Source of the DNA: Rhizobium sp. SL42
GTDB taxonomy: Bacteria > Pseudomonadota > Alphaproteobacteria > Rhizobiales > Rhizobiaceae
Direction: 5' to 3'
Length of the DNA stretch: 64,000 nt
Assembly: GCF_021729845.1 (NCBI RefSeq)
Contig: NZ_CP063399.1
Coordinates: 186,001-250,000, forward strand
Shown: positions 25,795 through 35,225 of the stretch, piece by piece
Layout: each line of letters begins with the position of its first letter
Position numbering within the stretch: the first letter of the stretch is position 1
Notes under the pieces: model-generated
What the model was told of the DNA's origin: nothing
Seen by the model: the letters and a program-made list of their open reading frames with translations, nothing else
The model's database searches: none
Made by a program: the position numbers and the translations under genes

Positions 25795-27131
25795 TCGGTG
25801 TTTCACCTGTTTGCAATAGAGAAGCCATCTCCGTCGATGAGGCATTGGCAACGGCGCACGCCGCCCGGCGAGCATGCCGCGACCTGCCGGCACATGTCCG
25901 CATGTCCGCATTGCGTAATGCGGCAGCGAGCGTCTTCGACAAACGGGAAATGATGGCCCACACGATCGTGGCCGAGGGTGTGAAGACGATCCGCGAAGCA
26001 CGGCGCGAAGTCGATCGGTGCCATGAAACCTTGCTACTTGCGGCAGAAGAAGCGCGGCGACTGGGTGGAGAGTGCGTGAACTTTGGTCAATCGGCTGCCT
26101 CTGCTGGCCGGATTGGTTGGTGGGAGCGCCGCCCGCTCGGCGTGGTCGTTGGGATAACGCCATACAACGATCCTCTCAATCTCGTTGCCCACAAAATCGC
26201 ACCCGCTGTCGCCGCCGGAGCGCCCATCATCATCAAACCGCATCCTCGCACCCCAACCAGCGCCCATGAACTGGCGCGAGCGTTTTCGGGCAGCGGACTT
26301 CCAGACGGAGCCATCCAGATCCTCGAAGCGGACAACACTCAGGCGATGGAACTGGTTTCAGACGCGCGAACGTCGTTCGTCTCTTTCACCGGAGGCAAAC
26401 AGGCGGGCGAAGCGATCTCCCGGCAGGCGATTGGCAAACGCTTAGCACTGGAACTTGGCGGGGTTTGCATTGCAGCCGTTGCATCGGACGCCGATGTGCC
26501 GCGTGCGGCCGACGCCCTGGCTTCTGGCATTGTTTGGGCGGCCGGACAAAACTGTGTACACACCCAGCGGATATTCGCCGAACGCGCTGTGTTCGAGCAA
26601 CTGGCGCAAAGCCTCACTGACCGCCTGCAAGCGTTGCGTTGGGACGATCCATTTTCAGAAATGGCCGACTACGGCTCCCTGATAAGCGAGGAGCATGCCG
26701 ATCGTGTCCATGCTCAAATCGTCAATACCTGCAGTCGCGGCGCAACGCTGCTCGTGGGCGGACGGCGTTTCGGGCGGCGGCTGGAGCCGACATTGTTGAC
26801 GGGCGTTCCTGACGATCACCCGCTTGCTCGAGAGGAGATCTTCGCGCCGGTCGCCACTATTGAAGTCGTTGACAGCCTCACAGAAGCGGAAAACCGGGCG
26901 GCTGACAATGGCGCGATGATCAATTCGGCCATCTTCACCAACCGCCTTGATTCCATCCTTTCCTGGCACAATGCGCTTGATACGGGTGCGACGATCGTCA
27001 ACGACAGCACCGACTTTCGGATCGATGCGATGCCATTCGGTGGCAACAGCAGCGCCGGTCTTGGCCGGGAGGGCATCCGTTTCGCCATCGAGGCGATGAC
27101 CGAGCCGAAACTCATTTGCATAAGGACTTAA
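25785..27131 (+). CDS. Aldehyde dehydrogenase family protein
   Basis: 448 residues, slightly short for the family. Catalytic Cys257 lies in WAAGQNCVHTQRI, the general-base Glu223 in ALELGG, and Lys151 in IIIKPHPRTP; REEIFAP and the closing PFGGNSSAGLGREG motif are present. It oxidises an aldehyde with NAD(P)+. The start overlaps the aminotransferase, and the PLP lyase starts three bases after its stop, which makes a tight operon. The GRIGWWERRPLGVVVGITPYN stretch is closest to phosphorylating/semialdehyde-type dehydrogenases; substrate not assigned. Confidence 0.9.
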   Translation: MSVVGVSPVCNREAISVDEALATAHAARRACRDLPAHVRMSALRNAAASVFDKREMMAHTIVAEGVKTIREARREVDRCHETLLLAAEEARRLGGECVNFGQSAASAGRIGWWERRPLGVVVGITPYNDPLNLVAHKIAPAVAAGAPIIIKPHPRTPTSAHELARAFSGSGLPDGAIQILEADNTQAMELVSDARTSFVSFTGGKQAGEAISRQAIGKRLALELGGVCIAAVASDADVPRAADALASGIVWAAGQNCVHTQRIFAERAVFEQLAQSLTDRLQALRWDDPFSEMADYGSLISEEHADRVHAQIVNTCSRGATLLVGGRRFGRRLEPTLLTGVPDDHPLAREEIFAPVATIEVVDSLTEAENRAADNGAMINSAIFTNRLDSILSWHNALDTGATIVNDSTDFRIDAMPFGGNSSAGLGREGIRFAIEAMTEPKLICIRT

Positions 27132-27134
27132 AGA

Positions 27135-28304
27135 ATGGCGAAAGACGAACAATTGCGGGGTAGCACAAATGCTGTATCTCCAGAGATCGTTACGGCGACG
27201 AGTTTTCACACCCACCCCGACCTCGTCGGATTTTCCGCCAATGATTTGACGCTGGACGCGCCACATTTTTACACGCGATGGAGTAACCCGACTGTCGCTG
27301 CCCTCGAAGAGAAACTGGCCCAGCTTGAATGCGGCGAGGCCGGCCTTTGCTTTGCCAGCGGTATGGCGGCCATATCGGCCTTGTTCCTCACGCTGCTCCG
27401 CAGCGGCGATCATCTCATCCTGTCCGAGGTTTGCTATGCTGGCGTGGCGGAACTCGCGCACGACATCCTGCCAAAATTCGGTATTGCCGTTTCGGCTGTC
27501 GATACCGGCGATCCCACCAACGTCGCCGCGGCCGTGCGGCCTGAGACCCGCCTCATCCATATCGAAACACCGGCAAATCCGATCCTGAAGCTGACCGACA
27601 TTGCAGCCGTAGCCGCAATTGCCAGGAGCTGCGGTGCGAGGCTTTCGGTTGATTCCACCATCGCAACCCCCATTGCAACACGCCCGCTGTCGCTTGGCGC
27701 CGACTTTGTGGTCCACTCGCTCAGCAAATATCTTTGCGGCCACGGTGACGCAATTGGCGGCGGAATTGTCGGTAGCTCTGCCGCGATGGCCGAGATGCGG
27801 AAGGAGGCCCTTATCCATCACGGCGGCTGCATGTCGCCTTTCGCAGCCTGGCTGATCCTTCGCGGTATCGAAACGCTCGAAGCCAGAATGGCGATTCACG
27901 AGCGGAACGCCGGCGTTGTCGCCCGCTTTTTGGAAAGCCATTTAAAGGTTGAGAAAACATACTGGCCGGGGCTGTCATCGCATCCGCAGCATGAACTCGC
28001 CAAGCGGCAAATGAGCAACTTTTCGGGCATGGTGACGTTCTCGGTCGGAAACGGGATAGAACTCGCCCGGCGTGTGGCTGATGCAGCAAGAACGTTCAGC
28101 TATGCGGTATCTCTCGGGAAGACAAAGAGCCTAGTATTCTACATCCCTTCCGACGATATCGCTAGCTCATCGTATAAAATGTATCCCGATTCGACGGCGC
28201 GCTACAAGGATTGGATAGGAGACGGAGCCTTCCGCGTTTCGGTGGGATTGGAAAATCCCGTTCGGCTCGTTGACGAGTTGAGTGCATTTCTTGACAAATC
28301 CTAG
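27135..28304 (+). CDS. Cys/Met-metabolism PLP enzyme (cystathionine/methionine gamma-lyase type)
   Basis: 389 residues of the trans-sulfuration family. The PLP Lys198 lies in VVHSLSKYLCGHGDAIGG; YTRWSNPT supplies the phosphate-binding Tyr and Arg; the active-site Tyr101 is in CYAGVAE. The Gly-rich FASGMAA and SVDSTIATP segments complete the cofactor site. Gamma- or beta-elimination of a sulfur amino acid to a 2-oxoacid, ammonia and a thiol is the family reaction. The specificity cannot be decided. Last gene of the operon; IS630 debris begins within 10 bases of its stop. Confidence 0.9.
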   Translation: MAKDEQLRGSTNAVSPEIVTATSFHTHPDLVGFSANDLTLDAPHFYTRWSNPTVAALEEKLAQLECGEAGLCFASGMAAISALFLTLLRSGDHLILSEVCYAGVAELAHDILPKFGIAVSAVDTGDPTNVAAAVRPETRLIHIETPANPILKLTDIAAVAAIARSCGARLSVDSTIATPIATRPLSLGADFVVHSLSKYLCGHGDAIGGGIVGSSAAMAEMRKEALIHHGGCMSPFAAWLILRGIETLEARMAIHERNAGVVARFLESHLKVEKTYWPGLSSHPQHELAKRQMSNFSGMVTFSVGNGIELARRVADAARTFSYAVSLGKTKSLVFYIPSDDIASSSYKMYPDSTARYKDWIGDGAFRVSVGLENPVRLVDELSAFLDKS

Positions 28305-28312
28305 AGCTTGTC

Positions 28313-28699
28313 AGCTGACCTGGGACAGGCAAGACCCAACGGGTGACCGCCCTTGGTGTCCAACCGCGGCCGCAGGATTGGAAACGCCCTTGCCTTCTGG
28401 ACACTCACGAGGCGTTTGTTGTCGAAATGATCGACGATCGCCGGGACGTATCGCTCGATGAAATGGTCGCGCGCCTGTCGGCTGAAGGCAGGTCCGCATC
28501 AGTCGGAGCGCGCTCGGTGCCTAACTGCGTGTTCGCCGCTGGACATTTAGAAAAGTCCGCACACACATAGGAGCAGGATCGATCGGATGTCCCGAAGCGC
28601 CGACGCGCCTGATTTAATGAGCCACTCGATCGCGATCCACAGATGCTGGTTTTCATAGACGAGACCGGTCTTTCAACGAAGATGGCACGTAAGCGGCAA
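28313..28699 (+). pseudogene. IS630-family transposase remnant
   Basis: One frame reads HEAFVVEMIDDRRDVSLDEM and VARLSAEGRSASVG (helix-turn-helix part). After a stop codon at ~28568 the same frame resumes with DPQMLVFIDETGLSTKMAR, the first DDE aspartate region. The middle is degraded and the C-terminal half is missing, replaced by an IS66 fragment on the other strand. Confidence 0.8.
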
Positions 28700-28710
28700 G
28701 CTGAGGCCGT

Positions 28711-28925
28711 TCAGGCCATATTGTTCCATGGCATGAGGGCGTCGATATCGCTGCTGGGCCAGCCGTTGGCGAGACGCTCAAGCGTTTAGGTAAGCAAGCC
28801 TGGGGATCGACGGTATTCATTCTTGCAGTTTGCAGCAGCGTCGCGATCGTCGCCCATGTCCTGCCGCCGCCGTCGCTGCCGGCGAAGAGGCTGTTCTTCC
28901 TGATGATGGCCATTCCCCGTTCATT
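28711..28925 (-). pseudogene. tnpC: IS66-family TnpC C-terminal fragment
   Basis: Reads RKNSLFAGSDGGGRTWATIA, MNTVDPQA and, after one frameshift, RLANGWPSSDIDALMPWNNM followed by a stop. These are the last ~75 residues of the IS66 transposase. The upstream side is cut by a different mobile-element ORF, and the downstream side abuts the IS630 remnant. Confidence 0.8.
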
Positions 28926-29222
28926 CTGCCCATGTCGGCGATGAAGTCGAGGTTCATTATCGCTGGCATCCGTATTTCGGCCAAAAGGTAATCGTTCGCC
29001 GTGTCGAAGAACGCGCGACAGGTCAGTTTCTGCATATTCTGGGGCCACCGGGCGTTGTGGTCTCGATTGTCGGGTGGATGATTGATCCTTTGGTGTGCAA
29101 CGGCATGACCAAGGGAACGCCAGGCGTCGATCTTGCGGCGCTGATCGAATTGAACAGGCTGGTCACCGGTTACGACAAGCCTACAGTCGTCCGAAGTGGA
29201 CGTAGAATCACTCAGGAGGACC
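28909..29222 (+). pseudogene. Remnant of a conserved small ORF found with rhizobial mobile elements
   Basis: An open frame without a start reads GDEVEVHYRWHPYFGQKVIV, ATGQFLHILGPPGVVVSIVG, WMIDPLVCNGMTKGTPGVDL and AALIELNRLV. I recognise this only as the type of small protein encoded beside rhizobial IS or recombinase genes (DUF5372-like). No enzymatic motif is seen. A second small ORF follows directly, as in intact copies. Confidence 0.45.
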
Positions 29223-29225
29223 ATG

Positions 29226-29463
29226 ATGAGATCCCGCAATACGCTCATGCCGGCGTCGGGCCGGCAGCTCGACCTGATATTGAAAACCCGGACCTTCGAC
29301 GGACTGAGCGACAAGGATCGCAAGAAGGCGATATTAACGCGGGCTTGGGCAGCGGCGTTGCCGCTGCCCAAGCCCGGTTTTCCCAGATCGAAGTGGTCTT
29401 GATGCAAAATTGCTGGTCGCCGAGATGGAAGGCGATGATTTCCAGCGTCGTGCCCAGCAGATG
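29226..29463 (+). pseudogene. Second small mobile-element ORF, interrupted by a palindromic insert
   Basis: Starting at ATG after AGGAGGACC, the frame reads RSRNTLMPASGRQLDLILKT, FDGLSDKDRKKAILT. It is then interrupted by about 60 bp carrying a long hairpin, after which LLVAEMEGDDFQRR follows in another frame. Removing the insert would rejoin ILT with LDAKLLVAEME in one frame. Function unknown. Confidence 0.45.
29340..29376. repeat. 17-bp-arm palindrome inserted in a small ORF
   Basis: A perfect inverted repeat with 17-bp arms (CGGGCTTGGGCAGCGGC and its complement) and a 3-nt loop, followed by GTTTT. It looks like an intrinsic terminator but sits inside a former reading frame, so it may be a small mobile palindrome. 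Confidence 0.7.
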
Positions 29464-29483
29464 AGCTGCATCCCCTTCATGGA

Positions 29484-29993
29484 TCAAAACTCCTCCCACT
29501 CTTCCGCAACGGCTGAGGCTGCGGCTCTGCCGCCGAAGGCGCCTCCGAGCTTGCGGGTAAGCGCTCTGGCTGGCGAAGCTACCGCCTTACTGCCTTGCAT
29601 TGCGACGCGCGGTGCGGAAACGGAACCGTCGAGCTTGAAGCGGGAGATCAATCGGGCGAGGTTGAACGCTTCGTCGGCCAGCCGGCTGGTGGATGCGGTG
29701 GCTTCTTCCACCATCGCCGCGTTCTGTTGCGTCATCTGGTCCATCTGATTGACGGCAGTGTTGACCTCAGACAGGCCGGTCGACTGCTCCTTGGCCGCCG
29801 CGGCGATCGAATGCACATGCTCGTTGACCTTGATGACATGGCCCTGGATCAAGCCGAGGACCTCACCGGTCGCCGTCACCAGCTTCACACCGGAGTTGAC
29901 CTCCTCGCTCGAACGCGAGATCAGCACCTTGATGTCCTTGGCGGCTGTGCGTTTCATCCGACGCTCCTGTGCAATGGCTCTGGAAGCGGTCAT
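29484..29993 (-). pseudogene. Methyl-accepting chemotaxis protein, C-terminal fragment
   Basis: 169 codons covering only the end of an MCP signalling domain: [57 protein letters not shown] and the C-terminal tail EEWEEF, the tether for CheR/CheB. The sensory domain, membrane helices and hairpin tip ([14 protein letters not shown]) are missing. An ATG with a fair ribosome site exists, but the product would not signal. Confidence 0.85.
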
Positions 29994-30270
29994 GGCTTCT
30001 GCCTGTTGGAAACATAGAGAAATGACCTGATGGATTCATTCGATCGGACGGCTAACTTGGTCACAGCCCAAAATAGCGATGCGCCTTCTCAACATAAGAT
30101 ACTGCTTTTGCAGGTGTTTTATGCGAGGGACGCGAGATGATTGCCCGTTGAATGGCTAACGAATTCCTGCTTTCGTCGCTCTGACCCGCCGTGCGGTTGA
30201 TAAGGGACGATTTCCGCGCGCGGGACGGATAGCCAGTGCGAAAGATGGATGCCCGGCTGCGCCAAGCGGT

Positions 30271-33249
30271 TCAATCAGCTGAATAGTCCTCGAAATACTT
30301 CGCGAAATCCTGGAGAGGAACTGGCTTGCCGAACAGATAACCTTGTCCGATTCCACAACCGAAACCATTCAGGCTTGCTGCCTGCTCGCTTGTCTCGATC
30401 CCCTCGGCCACTGTCGTCATTCCAAGTGCATCGGCGATGGAAGTAAAGGCCTTTACCAGTTCCCTGCCGCGATCGCTCTTGTCCATTTCGGCGATAAAGG
30501 ACCGGTCAATCTTCAAGACGTCGATCGGGAAGCGGCCAAGATAGGCAAGAGCCGAATGGCCGGTTCCAAAATCGTCAATGGCAATGCTAACTCCCATCGT
30601 CTGGATCTTTTCCAGCGTCGCTTGAATACCGGCCTCATCCTTAAGCAGCAGGCTTTCTGTGATTTCGCATTCCAGCCATTCCGCTAGGCAGCCGGTCTGC
30701 TTCAAGGCAAACTCGATCTGCTTCGCAAGGTCGTTCTGCTTGAATTGCCGGGGTGAAAGGTTGATAGCAATTTTCAGCGGTTTTCTGCGCTCGACGTTCC
30801 AGTCGACGGCCGTCTGTACAGCCGTTCGAATAACCCAGCCGCCAATATCGATGATAGACCCGTTTTCTTCCGCGATCGCGATGAAGGAATCGGGCATCAA
30901 GAGTCCAAGCTCAGGATGCCGCCAGCGCAGCAGCGCCTCGGCACCGATGATCTCGCCGGACGGGAGGTCGACCTTCGGCTGGAAATAGAGCTCCAACTCA
31001 TTGTTGGCGCGAGCGGTGTGCAAGGCATTACCGAGCTTTACCCGCAGTCTCGCGTTGGCACTGAATGTCTCGTCGTAATATTGGAAATTATTCCGGCCCC
31101 GTGCCTTTGCCTCGTAAAGAGCAGCATCGGCGTGGGCGAAGAGATCGCGCGAGGTGGAGCCATCATCTGGATAGCAGGCTATTCCGAGACTGCCCGAAAC
31201 GAAAATGTCACGGCCATCAAGATGGTATGGTTGGGCTATCGCCGTGAGCAGCCGGCTGGTGATTTCGGTTACGTTTTGCCGATGTTCCACATCCTCCAGA
31301 AAAATGGCAAACTCGTCGCCGCCAAGGCGGGCGGTAGTGTCGGAATGCCGCAGCTCACCCGTGAGCCTCTGGGCAACCTCACACAGGAGCTGGTCGCCCG
31401 CCGCATGGCCGAGCGTATCATTTACATCCTTGAAGTTGTCGATGTCCAAAATAATGAGAGCAAACTGATTGTTCTTGGCTGCAGCTTCGGTCAGTATCGT
31501 CTCAAAGTCGCGATTGAAACGGGCGCGATTGGGTAGCCCTGTTAGAGCATCGAAATAGGCAAGCTTCTGTATGCGTTCCCGGTGCGATATGGCTTCGGTA
31601 ATATCACGTATCGACACCAGAACGCTCGACAGTTTCCCTCGGGCATCGATTTCCGGCGTAAAGCGAGCATGCAGCCAATTACGTTCCCCCGAAGAAGACG
31701 AGTATGTCGTCTCCAGCTCGGTCTCCTCGCCGGTTTTCAAGACAGAACGGAGCGCCAAAAGATAGTCATCGGGAATCCCCGTGGCGTCGTTTTTTTCTGC
31801 TACTTGGCCTATAACCTCCTTCGGATCGATGCCCCCAATAAAGCGCCGCATGGCCGGGTTTGCATGCAACCGGCGAAGTTCTCGATCATAGCGGATGATA
31901 CCGTCGGGGGAGTGCTCCACCAGAGAAGCGATTTCGCGCGACTGTCGTGCCAACGTCTCTTCCATGACTTTGCGATCGTGGATATCCAGAAGCGTTCCGA
32001 CCATGCGCAGCGGTTGGCCGTACTCGTCGCGTTCGACGATCTTACCGAGATCCTCAATCCACTTGTACGAGCCATTTCGTTGACGAATACGGACTTCCGC
32101 CCTGTGAAGGGGTGCATCGCCGTCCAGATGCCGCTTGCGAATTTCAACATAAGCCGGAAGATCTTCAGGATGGATGCGGGCAAGCCAGCTTTCCGAAGAG
32201 GGCAGCTCTTCCAGTTCCACATCGAGAATTTCGCATGTCCGCCGCGAATAGAAGCCCATATTTTCCTGGCCATTCCATTCCCATATACCGATTCCCGCGC
32301 TTTCGAGTGCGAGTTCCGAGCGTAGCTGAGACGTGTACAGTTCGGCCTGTGTTTTCCGCAGCTCCGTAAGGTCCTGAACAAAGGCGAGAAAGCGAAGGGC
32401 CTCGTCTGGTCTCGTGATATCACCCGAGAGGGTCACCATTTCGATTCGTGCATCGACGATATGCCCGTCGCGGTGGACATATTTCTTGAAGAATGTTGCC
32501 CGTCCGTTTCCTTCCAGCAGAAGGGCCTGTACGGCTTCCGGGTCGACACTAATATCATTGGGAGGCGTGACTTGATGGACGTGGCGTCCGGAAAGCTCGT
32601 CACGGGCATAACCCAGCATACCCGCGAAAGCTTCATTCACTTTCAGGTAGAGGCCATGCGAATCGATAAGCACCGCGCCGATCGGTCCGTATTCAAATGC
32701 CTCGCGAAATATCCCCTCGGGCTGATCAACGCCATCCGGGTCGTCTTCAAACGCAATTCCCGTGAGGATCATCGAATGGCTTTGTTGCTCCTGCACATGG
32801 CATCGGAACCGGATGGTTTTACCGCGATGGTGGAAAGGTCCGGTCCGCAGCTTTAGATCTTTCCACTGCTCGCTGTCCGATTTAAGCGACCGTCGAGCGA
32901 TGCCTTGCAGCCAAGGCGAGAGGGCCGTGCTTACGATCGGCCGAACTTGGTGCAGATCGAGTTCGCTTGAAAGCTGGACGAAAAGCCTGTCGAGTTCGCT
33001 GGACCACCAAAGGTGACCTGTTTCAGGGTCGAATGACCAGAAGGCCAGGTTCGCGGTGGAGACGTATGAGTCTCGTTGAATTGTGCCGCTGTCGACGGTG
33101 ATCGCCGCAAACAATGGTTCGATGAACTGTGATTCCACGGTAAGTGCGGTCGACAGCATGTTTGTTTCATTCTGAAGCGAAGAGGCGGTGTCAGTATGTT
33201 TTCCAATCATGGGATCAATGCATGACAGGTCGAAGCCTGTCCCTCTCAT
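30271..33249 (-). CDS. Triple-PAS GGDEF-EAL protein (cyclic-di-GMP turnover)
   Basis: 992 residues, no membrane helix. After a ~180-residue N-terminal region, PAS/PAC domains lie at about 183-298, 312-428 and 440-555. A diguanylate cyclase domain (560-725) has intact GGDEF at 643-647 and the RxxD-like region upstream is not conserved. An EAL phosphodiesterase domain (735-985) has EALLRW at 771, EITES and DDFGTG, so both active sites look functional. Such hybrids set c-di-GMP levels in response to PAS ligands. The start is uncertain: no good ribosome site precedes the ATG; ATGs at 33210 and 33159 are alternatives. It sits among chemoreceptor, pilus and PilZ genes. Confidence 0.92.
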   Translation of the reverse strand: MRGTGFDLSCIDPMIGKHTDTASSLQNETNMLSTALTVESQFIEPLFAAITVDSGTIQRDSYVSTANLAFWSFDPETGHLWWSSELDRLFVQLSSELDLHQVRPIVSTALSPWLQGIARRSLKSDSEQWKDLKLRTGPFHHRGKTIRFRCHVQEQQSHSMILTGIAFEDDPDGVDQPEGIFREAFEYGPIGAVLIDSHGLYLKVNEAFAGMLGYARDELSGRHVHQVTPPNDISVDPEAVQALLLEGNGRATFFKKYVHRDGHIVDARIEMVTLSGDITRPDEALRFLAFVQDLTELRKTQAELYTSQLRSELALESAGIGIWEWNGQENMGFYSRRTCEILDVELEELPSSESWLARIHPEDLPAYVEIRKRHLDGDAPLHRAEVRIRQRNGSYKWIEDLGKIVERDEYGQPLRMVGTLLDIHDRKVMEETLARQSREIASLVEHSPDGIIRYDRELRRLHANPAMRRFIGGIDPKEVIGQVAEKNDATGIPDDYLLALRSVLKTGEETELETTYSSSSGERNWLHARFTPEIDARGKLSSVLVSIRDITEAISHRERIQKLAYFDALTGLPNRARFNRDFETILTEAAAKNNQFALIILDIDNFKDVNDTLGHAAGDQLLCEVAQRLTGELRHSDTTARLGGDEFAIFLEDVEHRQNVTEITSRLLTAIAQPYHLDGRDIFVSGSLGIACYPDDGSTSRDLFAHADAALYEAKARGRNNFQYYDETFSANARLRVKLGNALHTARANNELELYFQPKVDLPSGEIIGAEALLRWRHPELGLLMPDSFIAIAEENGSIIDIGGWVIRTAVQTAVDWNVERRKPLKIAINLSPRQFKQNDLAKQIEFALKQTGCLAEWLECEITESLLLKDEAGIQATLEKIQTMGVSIAIDDFGTGHSALAYLGRFPIDVLKIDRSFIAEMDKSDRGRELVKAFTSIADALGMTTVAEGIETSEQAASLNGFGCGIGQGYLFGKPVPLQDFAKYFEDYSAD

Positions 33250-33352
33250 ATTTTTTCAACCGTTTGTGCTGTTCCATCCTCTGACTTGAACGGGACAGCA
33301 CATGTTCAGCCCGGGGCCCCTCGTAAGTTTCCCGGACAGTCAATGCTGAACA

Positions 33353-33817
33353 TCACGCCACCGCGCGGGGCTGCTCGGAATAGGATACCGATGCCCTCGT
33401 CCGGAAGCGTTGCACCAAGATCTCCAACTCCGCCGTCTCCTGCGCCAGATTCTGTACCGTAGCGGTGGCCTCTTCGACCATTGTGGCATTCTGCTGCGTG
33501 ATCTTGTCCATCTGGTCGCCGACCGCCGAGATCTTCGATATCTGTACGCCGAGATCTTCATCGACAGGAGCGATGATGATGGCATCGACCTTTTCGCTGG
33601 CGAACTGGCGGATAGCGTTCAACTGATGTTCAATATCGTTCTCGGTCACATCGAGCTTGAGAGTGAGGCCCTGCACCTTGGCGCCATTTGTCTCGATGCC
33701 ATTCTGAAGCATCGCCAAGAATGGTGTGGAGTTTGAGATCACCACACCGATCATCTTAGCGGCGACGGGCTTGCCGATCAGCAGGAATGCTAGAAGAATT
33801 GGGGAGAAAGCGCGCAT
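33353..33817 (-). pseudogene. Chimeric ORF: periplasmic sugar-binding-protein N-terminus fused to an MCP tail
   Basis: 154 codons. Residues ~1-20 are a signal peptide and ~22-90 the first lobe of a ribose-binding-type protein (IGVVISNSTPFLAMLQNGIE, FASEKVDAIIIAPVDEDLG). At about residue 93 the frame passes into an MCP end (ISAVGDQMDKITQQNATMVE, EATATVQNLAQETAELEIL). The first part would be exported and the second is cytoplasmic in its family, so the product is unlikely to work. The junction is seamless in frame, suggesting deletion or recombination between two genes. Confidence 0.75.
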
Positions 33818-34069
33818 ATAGAGCTACCCGGGGTTCGCTACCGGATTTCATATCCGTAGGAAATTTCAACGGTTGTGCCGGATGACTCATTCATTTGGCC
33901 GAGAGTTACTACCGTCGCACAACCCTGGAGGTGCAGGACTGTATCCTGCTCGCGGCGCCTCCAAGCTTTTGCGGTCTAGCGATCATATAAACGTCGGCGA
34001 AGGTTAATAATTTTCTTGATGTGGAACTCGGGTAGTACATTTCTGCGGAAAGTGGATAGTCGGCGCGCA

Positions 34070-34345
34070 AAACGAACACCCTTGCGCCGAAGTCAGACAG
34101 AGGTCAGGTCGTCGCGGATCGCTTTCTGGTATCGGATGGGTCTCGCCATAGCCTGCCGTGTAGAGAGCAGAAAGCCTGCCTAAGTGGCAAAAGCCCCACT
34201 TCAGGCAAATTTCCTTCACTGTTTGCTGGCTCACCAGATCCAGCGGGTCCCTGCGGCGGCGTTCCAGGCGCTGGTCGGCGGCAAGCCCGTTGACCTTCCG
34301 TTCGATGTCGAGCAGGGCATTGATCCTGTGGATTATCGGGTGATG
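34070..34345 (-). pseudogene. Mixed remnant: IS66 TnpC-like piece joined to an AraC-family C-terminus
   Basis: One continuous minus-strand frame reads IIHRINALLDIERKVNGLAA (like the IS66 transposase segment DIERxINGxSAEERL). It then runs into QQTVKEICLKWGFCHLGRLS and ALYTAGYGETHP, the second helix-turn-helix of AraC-type regulators. Both parts are short and neither has a start. The ~250 bp before it (33818-34069) show nothing recognisable. Confidence 0.5.
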
Positions 34346-34439
34346 TTGATCCAGTTTTCATTTCGCCGTGGCACGGTTCAACTCGAAAAATTTGTTTACA
34401 TGCAGCTTACCTAGGACGGTGCAGGTGGGCAGGCGCGAA

Positions 34440-34562
34440 ATGGAAAAATGATGGTGTGAAACGGCCCTTCGCACCGGCATTGAGGATGCCTACTGTGGTG
34501 ACGCCAATCGCCACAAGGCAGAAGGAACCGTTCCATGGAGAAGATTACCATAGTCGGACTGA
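34440..34562 (+). mobile_element. 5' end remnant of an IS110-type element
   Basis: A leader resembling IS110-family upstream regions ends in an ATG followed by MEKITIVGL, the usual opening of IS110 transposases (expected to continue DLAK). Homology stops there and palindromic sequence begins. Recognition rests on few residues. Confidence 0.4.
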
Positions 34563-34638
34563 GCGTTATGTGCCCTGTGTTGTCGAGAACGCCTAGATCA
34601 ACAGGCTGCGGGGCACATAGCCGTACGGGATCACAAAA

Positions 34639-34670
34639 ACCAGATTACGTGCCCGGGCACGTAATCTGGT
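34639..34670. repeat. 32-bp perfect palindrome at an IS junction
   Basis: ACCAGATTACGTGCCC is followed at once by its exact complement, with no loop. The neighbouring pair TATGTGCCC (34569-34577) and GGGCACATA (34611-34619) shares the GTGCCC word. It marks the point where an IS21 fragment meets the IS110 remnant. Confidence 0.8.
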
Positions 34671-34671
34671 A

Positions 34672-35225
34672 CGCTACGATCAGGTACGCCGCCGAAGACC
34701 CGGAAGCCGTGCCAAAGGGCATCGAACAACATCTCATGTGTCTGGAGCATATACGCCCGCAAGAGAAACGGCCGGCTGTGCGATAACTTGATGTCCGCGA
34801 CCTGAAGCTTCACACTCTCGCCGCCGATCACGGCATAGTCCTCACTCCAATCGAACTGGAATGCTTCGCCTGGGCGAAAAGACAGCGGAACGAATATGCC
34901 CGCGGCCCGTCGTCTGCTGCTCACGTTGCCGTTCAGCCCGCCAATCGCGGGCGAAGGCGGCACCCCGACCATACGAGCGGGTAAAGCCGAAAAACACCCG
35001 ATCCGCGTGGAGCTGCTTCAACGTTCTGCGCTGCTTGCGCGACTTTCCAGTCTCTGCCTTCAACCAGGCCGCCAGTTTGTCGGCAAAAGGATCAAGCTTG
35101 CTCGGCAGATCCGGTATCGTGAACGTCGGCTCGATCATACCAGCGTTCAAATACTTCGCGATCGTGTTGTGTGACAGCTCGGTGCACCGGTTGATCTCGC
35201 GGATCGGCCTGAAACGTTCGAGGGG
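34672..35225 (-). pseudogene. istA: IS21-family IstA transposase, N-terminal half, frameshifted
   Basis: The minus strand reads FRPIREINRCTELSHNTIAK (HTH), DLPSKLDPFADKLAAWLKAE, then after a frameshift near 34930 FRPGEAFQFDWSEDYAVIGG (first catalytic Asp) and LLRAYMLQTHEMLFDALWHG. It matches the first ~220 residues of the intact-looking copy at 62.1 kb. The C-terminal half and istB are missing; a palindrome marks the cut end. Confidence 0.85.

Noticed and set aside
26655..27941. 428-codon minus-strand ORF
   Set aside because: Antisense across the aldehyde dehydrogenase and PLP lyase genes; no domain or ribosome site.
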